A DNA stretch of 64,000 bases from Hemerocallis citrina (GCA_017893485.1 CM030366.1:201619173-201683172), one strand, 5' to 3'. Positions 49,165 through 59,896 are shown, counted from the stretch's first letter. Notes: generated from the letters alone by a model not told the origin. Made by a program: numbers and translations.

Positions 49165-49957
49165 TGATGCTGTTTATTTCTGTGGCACGTGTGGAAGCAC
49201 CAGGTGTGAGTTCGAACTCAATTTGTATTGAAGGAGATTGCCGCTCGTCTGCCGACCTTCGGTTGACCTTCTGGGGCCTACGATGAGCTCGGAAAGGCGT
49301 TGAAGGTTGGGCTCGGATCGGAAGGGTCGGATCCGAGGTCTTGTGTACCTGCAGACGGTCCTGAAACACCGGGGTTTGTCCCGGTGGCGGACCCTCCGAC
49401 GCTCTAGTCAGTCTCTGAGAGAGAGTAGCAATAACTAGGTATATTTAAGTGGCAAAAGATTGATTACCTTCAAAAGGTGGGTGAGGGTCTAGTATTTATA
49501 GAAAATCCCAACCGGGTTTGGTTCCGCTTGGGGGCCGGGTTTGGATCCGAAAGCCCATGGGCCTGACGTGGCAGAAGGCCCAGGGGGTTTAGGGCGGTTG
49601 CTGTGAGACCAGTAGTGGTATAGGGCTGACGTGGCGAAACCCTTGGCGGTATTTGGAGCTGACGTGGCCCATCGTGAGTCCTCTGTGCCTCTGGGGGAAT
49701 CGGAGGGCCTAGGCTGCGCCAGGTCATCCCTCCGCCCCGCCAGAGAGGGGGGACGGCATGAGGGACTGCTCCGGATCGGACTCCGGGGGATACTGAGGCT
49801 CGTCAGTACGAGGAAGCCGGCACTGTGGGGGCAAAACACGAGGTTCGGCGCCGACCCTGAAGGGGTCCGGAGCCGAACCAGGTCGGTATTCTTGCTTTTC
49901 TGAATAGGAATTGTATTGGGCCTTGGATGGGCCTCAGGCCATTTTTACACTGTCACA
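49165..49957 (-). repeat. Gypsy-2 3' LTR
   Basis: 793 bp, at a constant offset of 8731 bp from the other LTR. On the minus strand the adjoining AGGAGTGGGGGGCTTG is the polypurine tract. Confidence 0.95.
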
Positions 49958-50039
49958 CAAGCCCCCCACTCCTGCAGGGGGTGCGGGAGCTAGCCGTGGA
50001 GGAGTGCTCATGGTTGTAAAAAATGGGATGGTGAGTCAT

Positions 50040-51190
50040 TGGATCTTCGTGAGAAGAGTACCCTGGTGCCAGACCCGACCCCGAGCCGGTCGAGGGATTA
50101 TGGGCCAACAAGGGGGGTGGCGAGCCGTTGGCCTTCCTGAGAAGACCTCCCTGGTGCCAGACCTGACCTCGAGCTTGGCGAGGGATTACTGGAAGGCAAG
50201 GGCGATGGCGAGCCGTGAAGCCTTCCTGAGAAGACTCCCCTGGTGCCGGACCCGACCCCGAGCTGATAGAGGGATTTATGGGCCAACAAGGGGGGTGGCG
50301 AGCCGTTGGCCTTCCTGAGAAGACCTCCCTGGTGCCAGACCTGACCTCGAGCTTGGCGAGGGATTACTGGAAGGCAAGGGCGATGGCGAGCCGTGAAGCC
50401 TTCCTGAGAAGACTCCCCTGGTACTGGACCCGACCTCGAGCTGATCGAGGGATTATGGGCCAACAAGGGGGGTGGCGAGCCGTTGGCCTTCCTGAGAAGA
50501 CCTCCCTGGTGCCAGACCTGACCTCGAGCTTGGCGAGGGATTACTGGAAGGCAAGGGCGATGGCGAGCCGTGAAGCCTTCCTGAGAAGACTCCCCTGGTA
50601 CTGGACCCGGCCTCGAACTGATCGAGGGGTTATGGGCCAACAAGGGGGGTGGCGAGCCGTTGGCCTTCCTGAGAAGACCTCCCTGGTGCCAGACCTGACC
50701 TCGAGCTTGGCGAGGGATTACTGGAAGGCAAGGGCGATGGCGAGCCGTGAAGCCTTCCTGAGAAGACTCCCCTGGTACTGGACCCGGCCTCGAACTGATC
50801 GAGGGGTTATGGGCCAACAAGGGGGGGTGGCGAGCCGTTGGCCTTCCTGAGAAGACCTCCCTGGTGCCAGACCTGACCTCGAGCTTGGCGAGGGATTACT
50901 GGAAGGCAAGGGCGATGGCGAGCCGTGAAGCCTTCCTGAGAAGACTCCCCTGGTACTGGACCCGGCCTCGAGCTGATCGAGGGATTATGGACCAACAAGG
51001 GGGGGTGGCGAGCCGTTGGCCTTCCTGAGAAGACCTCCCTGGTGCCAGACCTGACCTCGAGCTTGGCGAGGGATTACTGGAAGGCAAGGGCGATGGCGAG
51101 CCGTGAAGCCTTCCTGAGAAGACTGCCCTGGTGCTAGACCCGACCCCGAGCTGGCCGAGGGATTTCGGGCTAACCAAGGGGGATGGCGAC
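50040..51190. repeat. About 178-bp tandem array, higher-order (2 x 89 bp)
   Basis: The marker GGCCAACAAGGGGG recurs at 50103, 50281, 50458, 50635, 50812 and, as GACCAACAAG, at 50990, a period of 177-178 bp. Each unit is itself two diverged halves of about 88-89 bp, both with TGGCGAGCCGT...CCTTCCTGAGAAGAC, then GACCTCGAGCT. Because the units have no stop in some frames, long repetitive open frames exist on both strands (50278-50850 plus, 50820-50098 minus). I regard these as by-products. Confidence 0.95.
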
Positions 51191-51839
51191 CGGTTGGCGC
51201 CTCAGAGTGACTGAGCGGGGATACCCCACCATTCATGTGGTGTATTGAAGGCTCTCCGAGAATGGTGTGATGGTCCAATTTTCTAGGGGCATTTAATGGC
51301 GCCGCCTAATAAATGTAGATGGTGCATGGTTTTCCGTTGATTGACCTTCCCGGCGTCTCCTCGGTTAGTCCCTGGGGGGGGTTATAAATACCTCCCCCCT
51401 CCATTGTAGGTATGATCAAAACAGGGGTGGCCCATTGGCTCTCAGAGGTGTCTGCTTCGGCGGACGCCTGTCTTTGGCTAATATTTTCGACCCTAGCAGC
51501 GTCGGAGAGGTGGTTACTCTACCGCCCTGATCTTCTCTTGGATCTGATGGACCTTGATATGGTGGCCCGGTCTACGGGAGATCAGGGCGAGAGGGGTGAC
51601 GGCCTATATCCGTGCTGGGGGAAGAGGAGCTTCGGTTTAGTGGTGGTTTTGCCGTCTGGATCCCTTTTTGGGTCAGACTGCCCTGTCATGGAGGTTTGGT
51701 CCGGGGGAGATCCAGACGAAAAGACGCACCCACCGTATACCGGCCTTGGGGCTGAAGGGCCTCGGATGGGGGGGCCACCTCCCGTCGGGGGTCTGTCAGT
51801 CCGTTTTGATAGGGTTGTAGGCAATGGCGGTTTCTGTTC

Positions 51840-51902
51840 CACCCTCGAACAGTTCGGGGTTTCGGCTACCGAGGCTGTAAGTCCCGGGCTGCTCGAGGGT
51901 GA
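51840..51902. repeat. Stem-loop unit shared with Gypsy-1
   Basis: CACCCTCGAACAGTTCGGGG...CCCGGGCTGCTCGAGGGTG can form a hairpin of about 63 nt. It is homologous to two units at 20580-20772. Here it lies upstream of the antisense gene; in Gypsy-1 it lies downstream of it. Confidence 0.75.
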
Positions 51903-52141
51903 GAGGGGAACTGGTCGAACGCTGGAGCCCGGGGCGTCTGTCATATGACGGTGCCTTAAAATTAAAAAAATGTTTCCTCCGTCGTGTATCTCACCCGACC
52001 CGACCCCAGAGTTAGGCCGTCAGCCTGGCGTCTGATGACGTCCCCCGCACAGGTCTCGAGAACGTGGCGCGATTTTCCAGGCGGCAGTTGTGCGTCAATC
52101 AGTGAACAGTAATCGCGGAAGTCGAGGAGCCGTTCTTCCCT

Positions 52142-52149
52142 TATATAAG
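52142..52149 (+). promoter_or_regulatory. Probable TATA box of the antisense gene
   Basis: TATATAAG lies 173 bp before the ATG at 52315 and is followed by a pyrimidine-rich leader. This suggests transcription opposite to gag, from inside the element. Confidence 0.55.
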
Positions 52150-52314
52150 TATTCCCCCTTTTTTCCCTTTCGCCCACTACAATCTTGCTGCTTCTTTCTT
52201 CAAAAAAAATCTCCCACCCCTTCAGCGTTTGCTCTTGCAGTTTGCCGTACTCGGTTCGCCTTTCCGAAGCGGTCCCAGGTTAGTTTGGTAAGTTTGTTTT
52301 ATCTTTAGGCACAG

Positions 52315-55214
52315 ATGGATAGGGCTCAGTCCGGTTCGTCGGCGTCGTCGCCCAGGGGGGAAGTAAAGCCTGACTCTCCGTCGACGTCGTGGGAAGAGCC
52401 CGTGTTCGAGGAGGGATCGGTGCCCGTTGTGGGCCATACTGGCTTGGCTTCTTTGGAGGGCTCCGTAGGTGAGGGGGAAGCGATACACAAGCCGAGGGTG
52501 TCGCGTACTCGACGTCCCTTTGTGGTGGAGAGTAGTGGGTCGGAGGGAACCGGCGAGGGTTCGGACGGCATTCGCGTGCTGGAGCTGTCTTCCGATGAGG
52601 AGAGTGGCGAGGGCAATACAGTGAGGAGATCCACCGCTCAGGGTCGAGGACCGTCGGAGCGAGTTAAGAAGGAGAAGAGGGCCCCAGGAAAACCGGGGTC
52701 GAGGACCGGTGGTTCGAGCAAGGCGCCTGTTTTCCGTAATTTGATGACTGGCTCGCCCGTCCAGCCGAAGCATTTCCGTCAGTATCCCGACGATCTTTCT
52801 GACCAGGAGCTCTTCGGAGTGCAACCCTCTTCGCCGAGCCGGGGGAGGGTGATGATGGACGCGATCTCGACCGTTTTGGAGGACGGGGATTTAGAGGTTC
52901 TGCAGCTGGCGTATCATATAGGGCCTGGTCACGAACTGCTGATGCCGAGCCCTACTCTGCGTCCCACCGATCCCTTGTCAGCTTGGTACTGTGTCTTCCC
53001 GGTGGACGCTTTTATCTCTGGCCTGAGGTTGCCGGTCCACCCGTTCATTAGGGACGTGTTGAACTGGGCCTCCTTGGCGCCCATGCAGTACGGGCCGAAC
53101 TCTTGGAAGCAGATCATCTGCTTTATGCTGATGTGCGAGGAGCAGCAAGTACCCCTGCGGTTGAACGTGTTCCGTGCAATGTTGATGGTCAATCCGTCGG
53201 CCGAGGGTGTATACTATATCTCTCCCCGGAGCGGGGGGAAGGTCGTTCGCCACCACCCCGATTCCATCAAGGGATGGAAGGAGAAGTATTTGGTGATCCG
53301 GAGTGAAGAGCCATGGGACATTCCTACTCGATGGAACCACTCCAAGCCGAGCCACCCACCGCCGAGGCAGGGGGATCTGTCGGCAGATGAGTGGGGGTTT
53401 GTCGAGCGCCTCCGCCAGTCACCTAGCATTGATTGGACGGAGGTGACGGAGACCGCTCTGGCGAACGCCGGACTGAGCCCAGCTGTTATGCGTATGTAGT
53501 TGTTCCTTTCCTCTGGGTCCTTTCTTGCTTTCTTGCTCATTGCTCTTAATGGTTTTTCCTGCAGGTATGGATGAGGCATCGATCCAGGCAAGGTGGCTGG
53601 CCATGAAGAAGGAAAACGCCGAGAAGAAGAAGGCGGAGGCGGCGAAGAGGTCGAGGGAGCTGCCCCTTGTTATCTCGGAAGTTCAACTCGAGCCGAGGAC
53701 CAAGAGGGGTCGCTCTGAGACGAGCAAGGGCGTGGCTTCTTCGAAGGGTCCGGGCCGAGCAGGGGCCTCTGTTCTCGACAAGGGGAAAGGTCCCTGGGTC
53801 GAGGCCGAGGAAGAGGATCCGGTGGTGGAGCTGTTGCGGCAGCGGTGGGCTCCTGACTGGTCGGTTCTGATGGGGGACCGCCTGACAGAGGAGGCCCAAG
53901 CCGTCGAGGTGGTGGAAAAGCTGGCGACCCCTTGCGATCGCAAGGCGATGGAGGGCGAGCCCGTAGAGGCGGCGTTCGCCCGCCTGGCACAGGCCACTGT
54001 GCAGGTAAGTCTGTCGACTCTGTCCCTCTTTGTTGATTTACGTGCCGAGGTCTCATCTTTGTCTGTCGTTGGTTGTAGGCCTGTATACAGGGGGCCAACA
54101 TCAAGAATCTGTACGAGGCGTCCCTGGCTCAAGAGCGAGCTCGAGCGGAAAAGAGCGAGCTGGAGATGAAGGAGATGCGAATCGAACTCGAGGGTTCGCA
54201 TAAGAGAGAACAGCAGCTGGAGCTCCAGCTCAAGGCCAAGGATGTGGAGTGGGAGAAGAAGGTGGCCTCCCTGAAGACGAAGTTTACCAAGGAGGCGGAG
54301 GAGGTGTTGCGCAAGGGCCAGCAGATGGTGATCGCGGCCCAGGACAAGAGCTATGAGAGGGCCCTCAGCCACGTGAGGTACTTCTTCCCGGCCCTCGATC
54401 TGTCCAATTTTGAGTATGATATGGAGATCGAGGGGACGTCGAAGACTCCGGGTGAAGCAGGGCCCACCGTCGACCCCTCTTCCGACGCTCCCGTGGATCC
54501 GTCCGTCGGCGCGGAGGTGGGTCAATGAGTTGTGTAATTTTCGTCTTTCTTTTTCTCTCCCTCGATTGTGTTTGCCTCCCGCGGACTGGCCACCGCATTT
54601 TTTGTAAGAAACATTTGGATTTATAGTGGCAAGAAAAGTTTTTTGACCTGCCGGTTGGTTTGATCTCGGACATTTCTGAATCTTCTTGAGAATGTGTGTT
54701 GAGTTGGTTGGTTATCTTGTAGGTCGCGGCTATCCTTCCTGAAGGAGACTCCCGTAGTTTCTATGTGGCACGACTCCGGAGTAAGGTTAAGGTCCTGGAA
54801 GCTGCGCTGGCTCGCCACCGAAGGGGGGCTCGGGACACTGATGAAGCCTGTAACTTTTATCGGAGTAAGTTCGCCGTCTTGAGTGCGGAGGCGCGCCGGT
54901 TGAGAAGAGTGGTGTGGGATCGGGAGCTCGGCGGGACGGACATCAGACGAGCCGGGCTAAGTACCTTGGAGCCGAGGTCCTCCCCTGGGGGGCTACCTCG
55001 CGACGTCTTTGTGGAGGAGGAGACGGAGATGCCTCGTTACAAGGCGATGCTGGGAGCCTCGTTCTCTTCATCCTTGGGTCGACTGGCGGAGGGGGTTCCC
55101 TCTGCGTTGCTGTTGTTGCAGTGGGCGCGACCGGATGACGCCCAGAGTTCGGTGGCTGGACCGTCGATTGGGGCTGAGGCTAAGGAATATCACAGCGAGG
55201 GGGGGGGCCCCTAG
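52315..55214 (+). CDS. Antisense accessory protein (Transposase_28-like), four exons
   Basis: Proposed exons are 52315-53491, 53565-54004, 54079-54516 and 54723-55214, with introns starting GTATGT, GTAAGT and GTGGGT and ending in AG. The phases agree and the total is 2547 bp, 848 codons plus stop. Without the last splice, exon 3 would stop at 54528. The N-terminus is Ser/acidic. The core (about residues 150-340) holds the AWYCVFPVDAFISGLRLPV, HPFIRDVLNWASLAPMQ and HPDSIKGWKEKYLV blocks of the family named putative gypsy type transposon (Transposase_28). The C-terminal half is Lys/Glu-rich coiled coil. A decayed homologue with the same exon order is in Gypsy-1. Function is unknown. Exon borders are my inference. 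Confidence 0.75.
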
Positions 55215-55633
55215 TTGCTTGGTCGAAGTACTCTTTGTCCCTCGTTGGGCCCCGGGGGGGGGCCCTGATCCACCTGATTTGAGAAGAGTGGAGCGGTCTT
55301 GTAACGGTCTTTGTTTTTTCTTTCGTTTTATTTTTTCTCTTTGGGACGAAAAATAAAGGGGTATGAAAGAGGAATCCTTTTCCCTCCTTGCTCCGGCCAG
55401 TGATGCGGTATGAAATGTCGGAGGCAAGGTCTGGCTCCATCGTTCCGCGAGGGATCGAAGTGGGGCCTTAGGAAGGACTTTCGGTCCGGACTCGTATTGA
55501 GATTATCGAGACATTTGGGGTTCGGATAAAAAGGCATATTTTTAGTATAAGGTAGGGAGGGCCGCTAAGGCAGCCTTTTACAAACGAGGGTTTACACCAA
55601 AAATAAAAGATTTACATATAGCCGGGCCATAGC
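55215..55633. other. Intergenic between antisense gene and gag-protease
   Basis: About 420 bp between the convergent ends. It includes a G-run (55250-55260) and no coding similarity to RT. In a complete relative, 3 kb or more of pol would lie here. Confidence 0.7.
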
Positions 55634-57814
55634 CTACGCTCGTCCGGCGTCGAGGGGGAACACGCCTCCATCGACGGTGGTCATGTAGCATGATCGCGCT
55701 GCTTCTTGACTGCCTCGGACGATGCCGACTCCTTGAGGGGTGGGGAACTTGAGCTTCAGATGGTAAGCCGAAGGCACCGCTTGTAGGGAGCATAGTCCAG
55801 GCCGGCCAAGTATGGCGTTGTAGGCCGCCTTGACGTTGACCATCATGAAGTCCATGGATTCGGTCCTCTTGACAGGAGTCGACCCGGCGGTAACGTCGAG
55901 GGTAACAATCCCTTCTATTACGACAGGGACGCCCGAGAACCCGTGCAGGGTGTATCCAGCTGGCTTGAGTTTTCCTCGGGGTAACCTGAGTTTTTCGAAG
56001 GCTTCGAGAAAAAGAATATTCACCGAGCTACCGTTGTCGACGAGGATCCTGCGGACCTCACAATTAGCCATGTGGAGGTTGATGACGAGAGCATCGCAGT
56101 GGGGCAAGCGAACACCTTCAAGGTCTTCCCCTGAGAAGGAGACCGGCCTTGATTGTAGTTTGGGCGAGGGGTGGTCTTTGACAGCGTTCACCTCTCGAAG
56201 GAAGGCTTTTTTGGAAGTGTTTGATCCGCCTCCCATCGGCCCTCCGTGGACACAGTGCAAGATGAAAGGGATATCCGCGGCTCCCTCGGAGTCGGGGTCC
56301 CGATCTTGGGACTGGTTTGGAGCAGGGTTCGGAGGCGATTGCCTCCGGTTCCTAGCGTCTCGCCGATCCCGTGGGCCTTCTCGGGTGAACTCTCGGAGGT
56401 ATCCTCTGGAAATGAGTTCTTCAATTTCGTCTTTCAGGGCTCGGCATTGGTCGGTTTCGTGCCCGTGATCTCTGTGGAAGCGACAGTAAAAGCGCTGGTC
56501 TCGATTCTTGTTGTTATTAGATCGGGGGGGTAGTCGGACAATGCCCTTGTCTTCGATTTCCAAGAGGATGGCGGAGATGTTATGCGTCAGGGGAGTGTAC
56601 CTCTCGAAGCGGGGGACTGGCGGGACCTTCTTTATGGCCCCCGGGTCCCTTGGAGCTTTCTTCGGTGGTTCGCCTTCCTCGGTCTTCCGCTTTCCTTTCC
56701 CGGTGGCATCCCTGGCATCTTCGGGGTTGAGGGCCTCTTCTGCCCTAATGTATTTCTCGACCCTATTGAGGAGGTCGGGGAAGTCGATGGGGGGTCTCTT
56801 GGCCAGAGAGGCCTTCAGCTGTCCGGGGCGGACGTTGTGTCGGAATGCCGCTGAAGCGACGCCTGGGTCGAGGGAGGAGACCGACCTTGCCTCAGCGGTA
56901 AATCTCCGGACGAACATTCTGAGTGATTCCCCCTCTATCTGTTTGAGCCCCAGTAATGAGGCGCTGGTCCTTTCGGCCTTCCGGCTAGTGACAAAATGGG
57001 CAAGAAAATTGCCCTCGAGTTGGTCGAAGGAGTAAATGGAGCCGGGGGCGAGTTTCGAGAACCACTCGCGAGCAGGACCCCGAAGGGTGGCGGGGAAGGC
57101 TCGGCAGAGCAGGATATCCGAGGCGCTGTGAATCATCATGAGGGTTTTGAAACCCTCCATGTGATCAGCAGGATCTCCCTCGCCGTCGTAGGTCTCGAAT
57201 TGAGGGGGCCGGAAATTCCGGGGTATTTCCGCTAGGAGGATGGGGGCGGAGAAGGGTGGACGGACAGGTCTGTACCCCTGAGCCATTCTTTGGTCGCCGT
57301 CCCTCATGTGATCGAGGCGGTCCTCCATTTCTTGTAGGCGTCTTAGGAGTACGTCATCGTCTCCCGGCTGGATCGTTGAAGGGCGGGACGCGCTGGCTTC
57401 GGCGTCCGACCCTGTTTGCGAATGGAGGGTTTCTTCCCTGGGGGCCCGTCGGAGGGCTCCCAGCATTTCTTTTCGGAAGTCTTGGAATTCCTTATGAGTG
57501 ACGGGGGCTCTTTCGGCCCGGTTTGGTTGGTCCGAGGGTTGTCTTCCGACTCGGCTGAGCGCGGGTCTGCGTACCTCGGACGGTGGCTTCGGGCGGTTCG
57601 GGGCCGGGTTGGAAGCGGCCCTTCTCCGGCTGCGGGTAATCTTGCGGTTGAGGATTATTCCCCGGAGGTCGGGCTGGGCTGGCCGGCCGACGCTCCCTTG
57701 GGACTCCCGAGAGGGAGCCTTGTGTTTCGACGGGCGTGGCCTGGCTTTATTGGTGTGTGGGGGTGAGTCCCGTTGGTTGACGGAGGAAGCAGCCCCCTTG
57801 CCTTTGGTTGCCAT
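55634..57814 (-). CDS. Gypsy-2 gag-protease polyprotein (intact, 726 aa)
   Basis: Gag builds the particle and the protease would process it. The start ATG at 57814 lies 82 bp inside the 5' LTR. Order: a basic, Pro/Arg-rich N-terminus (residues 1-110); a coiled segment with RLQEMEDRLDHM; a retrotransposon gag domain (about 190-330, including AREWFSKLAPGSIYSF and RSVSSLDPGVASAAFRHN); a knuckle-like YCRFHRDHGHETDQC near 445; and a protease domain with RRILVDNGSSVNILF (about 595). Next comes AAYNAILGRPGL, which in Gypsy-1 leads into RT. Here the frame ends 20-odd residues later, at GGVFPLDAGRA and a stop. No frameshift or stop is seen inside, unlike Gypsy-1. The truncation is therefore structural. 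Confidence 0.92.
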   Translation of the reverse strand: MATKGKGAASSVNQRDSPPHTNKARPRPSKHKAPSRESQGSVGRPAQPDLRGIILNRKITRSRRRAASNPAPNRPKPPSEVRRPALSRVGRQPSDQPNRAERAPVTHKEFQDFRKEMLGALRRAPREETLHSQTGSDAEASASRPSTIQPGDDDVLLRRLQEMEDRLDHMRDGDQRMAQGYRPVRPPFSAPILLAEIPRNFRPPQFETYDGEGDPADHMEGFKTLMMIHSASDILLCRAFPATLRGPAREWFSKLAPGSIYSFDQLEGNFLAHFVTSRKAERTSASLLGLKQIEGESLRMFVRRFTAEARSVSSLDPGVASAAFRHNVRPGQLKASLAKRPPIDFPDLLNRVEKYIRAEEALNPEDARDATGKGKRKTEEGEPPKKAPRDPGAIKKVPPVPRFERYTPLTHNISAILLEIEDKGIVRLPPRSNNNKNRDQRFYCRFHRDHGHETDQCRALKDEIEELISRGYLREFTREGPRDRRDARNRRQSPPNPAPNQSQDRDPDSEGAADIPFILHCVHGGPMGGGSNTSKKAFLREVNAVKDHPSPKLQSRPVSFSGEDLEGVRLPHCDALVINLHMANCEVRRILVDNGSSVNILFLEAFEKLRLPRGKLKPAGYTLHGFSGVPVVIEGIVTLDVTAGSTPVKRTESMDFMMVNVKAAYNAILGRPGLCSLQAVPSAYHLKLKFPTPQGVGIVRGSQEAARSCYMTTVDGGVFPLDAGRA

Positions 57815-57876
57815 GAGGATTCGGCTGTCGATGGCCTTTGAGGGTCTGGGTCGGATCGGCTTCTGGAGCAGCTCTT

Positions 57877-57895
57877 CCCACAGACGGCGCCAACC
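57877..57895 (-). other. Gypsy-2 primer binding site
   Basis: On the minus strand GGTTGGCGCCGTCTGTGGGA directly follows the 5' LTR, identical to Gypsy-1. The unchanged primer site fits continued mobility. Confidence 0.82.
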
Positions 57896-58688
57896 TGATG
57901 CTGTTTATTTCTGTGGCACGTGTGGAAGCACCAGGTGTGAGTTCGAACTCAATTTGTATTGAAGGAGATTGCCGCTCGTCTGCCGACCTTCGGTTGACCT
58001 TCTGGGGCCTACGATGAGCTCGGAAAGGCGTTGAAGGTTGGGCTCGGATCGGAAGGGTCGGATCCGAGGTCTTGTGTACCTGCAGACGGTCCTGAAACAC
58101 CGGGGTTTGTCCCGGTGGCGGACCCTCCGACGCTCTAGTCAGTCTCTGAGAGAGAGTAGCAATAACTAGGTATATTTAAGTGGCAAAAGATTGATTACCT
58201 TCAAAAGGTGGGTGAGGGTCTAGTATTTATAGAAAATCCCAACCGGGTTTGGTTCCGCTTGGGGGCCGGGTTTGGATCCGAAAGCCCATGGGCCTGACGT
58301 GGCAGAAGGCCCAGGGGGTTTAGGGCGGTTGCTGTGAGACCAGTAGTGGTATAGGGCTGACGTGGCGAAACCCTTGGCGGTATTTGGAGCTGACGTGGCC
58401 CATCGTGAGTCCTCTGTGCCTCTGGGGGAATCGGAGGGCCTAGGCTGCGCCAGGTCATCCCTCCGCCCCGCCAGAGAGGGGGGACGGCATGAGGGACTGC
58501 TCCGGATCGGACTCCGGGGGATACTGAGGCTCGTCAGTACGAGGAAGCCGGCACTGTGGGGGCAAAACACGAGGTTCGGCGCCGACCCTGAAGGGGTCCG
58601 GAGCCGAACCAGGTCGGTATTCTTGCTTTTCTGAATAGGAATTGTATTGGGCCTTGGATGGGCCTCAGGCCATTTTTACACTGTCACA
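57896..58688 (-). repeat. Gypsy-2 5' LTR
   Basis: 793 bp; no mismatch with 49165-49957 was noticed on reading. Every open frame inside occurs in both copies with the same peptide. Confidence 0.95.
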
Positions 58689-59896
58689 ATCAGCATATCC
58701 ACTTTATAGCTCCATGAATGGTCCTTTACCTGCATGTCAATCTGTGGGCACGTCAGTTATTTACAACTGACGAAATGTTATACACGGCTATCCTCTCTAT
58801 GCCGGGAATAGTATAACGATCTCATACTTTAACAAATCACAAAAAGATTGAATGAACAAATAAAGTGTCAAAAGTGATTATTCTAAATATAAGTGTATGT
58901 CATGCCTTAATGCCTAATGCACACAATTCTACACTAGGATGACACTAATGCACACTTGTTCGGATTCTATGCATCCCATACTACATAGGTCCGAGGGCAA
59001 GCGCCTACGTTCTCCACAATAAAGGGCTCGATCCCTCGCCATGAAAACTACCTGGTAGCAAAACAAAGTTCAGACTATTCCACGAATGTGAATCCCAGCC
59101 TTGGAGTCCACCAACAGCTGTTATAACAGATTCCACATCGTACGAACCGTCCCGTATGTGACCCTCTAGCCCAGTATATATATATATATACATTGGAGAC
59201 GGTAAACACAAAAATCCATCCGTCCGACTACTCAAGATCCTGGAGTCCACCGCTGACCCGTCCTCATAGTCCCGGACTAAAATACACTACAAGGAATTTG
59301 ACATATAGTGACAGCAAAAATCCGTGGGTAAAGGGCGAAAAACCGTAGGTATAGCCCGTAAAACCTATACCAACGGACATATTTTTCCGTCGTTTTTAAT
59401 TAGCTATGCCCACGGTAAAATGCCGTCACTATAGCCTATAGCGACGGTTTTTTCACCCGTTGGTATAGGTATCGGTGTTATACCCACGGTTTCGTATCCG
59501 TTGGTATAGGTTTTAAAGACACATTTTGCTTTCCTATACCCACGGTTGAAACTCCATTGCTATAGGTTTTAGCAATGGTTTTCGCATCTAATTATTTGAA
59601 TATATACCCATCGCTCTATACACAATTTTTTCTTATTAATTACGCTTATGATAATTTAATATTTTCTTTTATAATATTAATTCAATTATAAACCAAATAC
59701 ACAATGAAATAAATACATGTGTTTATGAAACAAAATTAAATAAAATTAAACTACAATCATATTAAAAATTAATGAAGTATTACAAAATATTACAAGCATG
59801 TCAAATTCAAATTACAAAAATTATTTAAATAACATAAATTTACTCTTCTCATAAATCCCAGTAGAGGACATGTTTACTCTTCTCATAACATAAATT

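Larger units (their letters stand above)
49165..58688 (-). mobile_element. Gypsy-2: recent, non-autonomous Tat-like retrotransposon, 9.5 kb
   Basis: LTRs at 49165-49957 and 57896-58688 (793 bp each, TGATGCTG...CTGTCACA) show no difference that I could see, and the 5-bp duplication ATCAG is perfect (49160-49164 and 58689-58693). Gag-protease is on the minus strand; an antisense gene and a 178-bp tandem array fill the rest. There is no RT, RNase H or integrase anywhere between the LTRs. The element is related to Gypsy-1 over gag, protease, the antisense gene, the primer site and a shared hairpin. Identical LTRs imply very recent insertion, with the missing enzymes supplied by another element. 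Confidence 0.95.
48968..59284 (-). mobile_element. TGTAAC...GTTACA LTR-like family, copy C (split by Gypsy-2, cut by CACTA)
   Basis: The left end, TGTAACGCCCCGAATTTC, matches the reverse complement of the end of copy A, including ACAGGATCTTTACTTC and TCGTACAATTTTACAAGG. Gypsy-2 occupies 49165-58688. The family sequence resumes after it, with GTGGGCACGTCAGTT near 58745, TATGCATCCCATACTACATA near 58970 and the CCTGGAGTCCA block near 59240. It stops at 59284, where a CACTA terminus begins. The element was probably entered by two later insertions. Confidence 0.8.

Noticed and set aside
50098..50850. Long open frames of 190 and 240 codons on both strands as a repetitive protein
   Set aside because: They are periodic with the 178-bp array, exist on both strands at once and have no start context or family resemblance; a repeat without stops explains them.
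51412..51948. 178-codon plus-strand frame upstream of the antisense gene
   Set aside because: No homologue in Gypsy-1, it runs through the hairpin unit, and composition fits GC-rich non-coding sequence.
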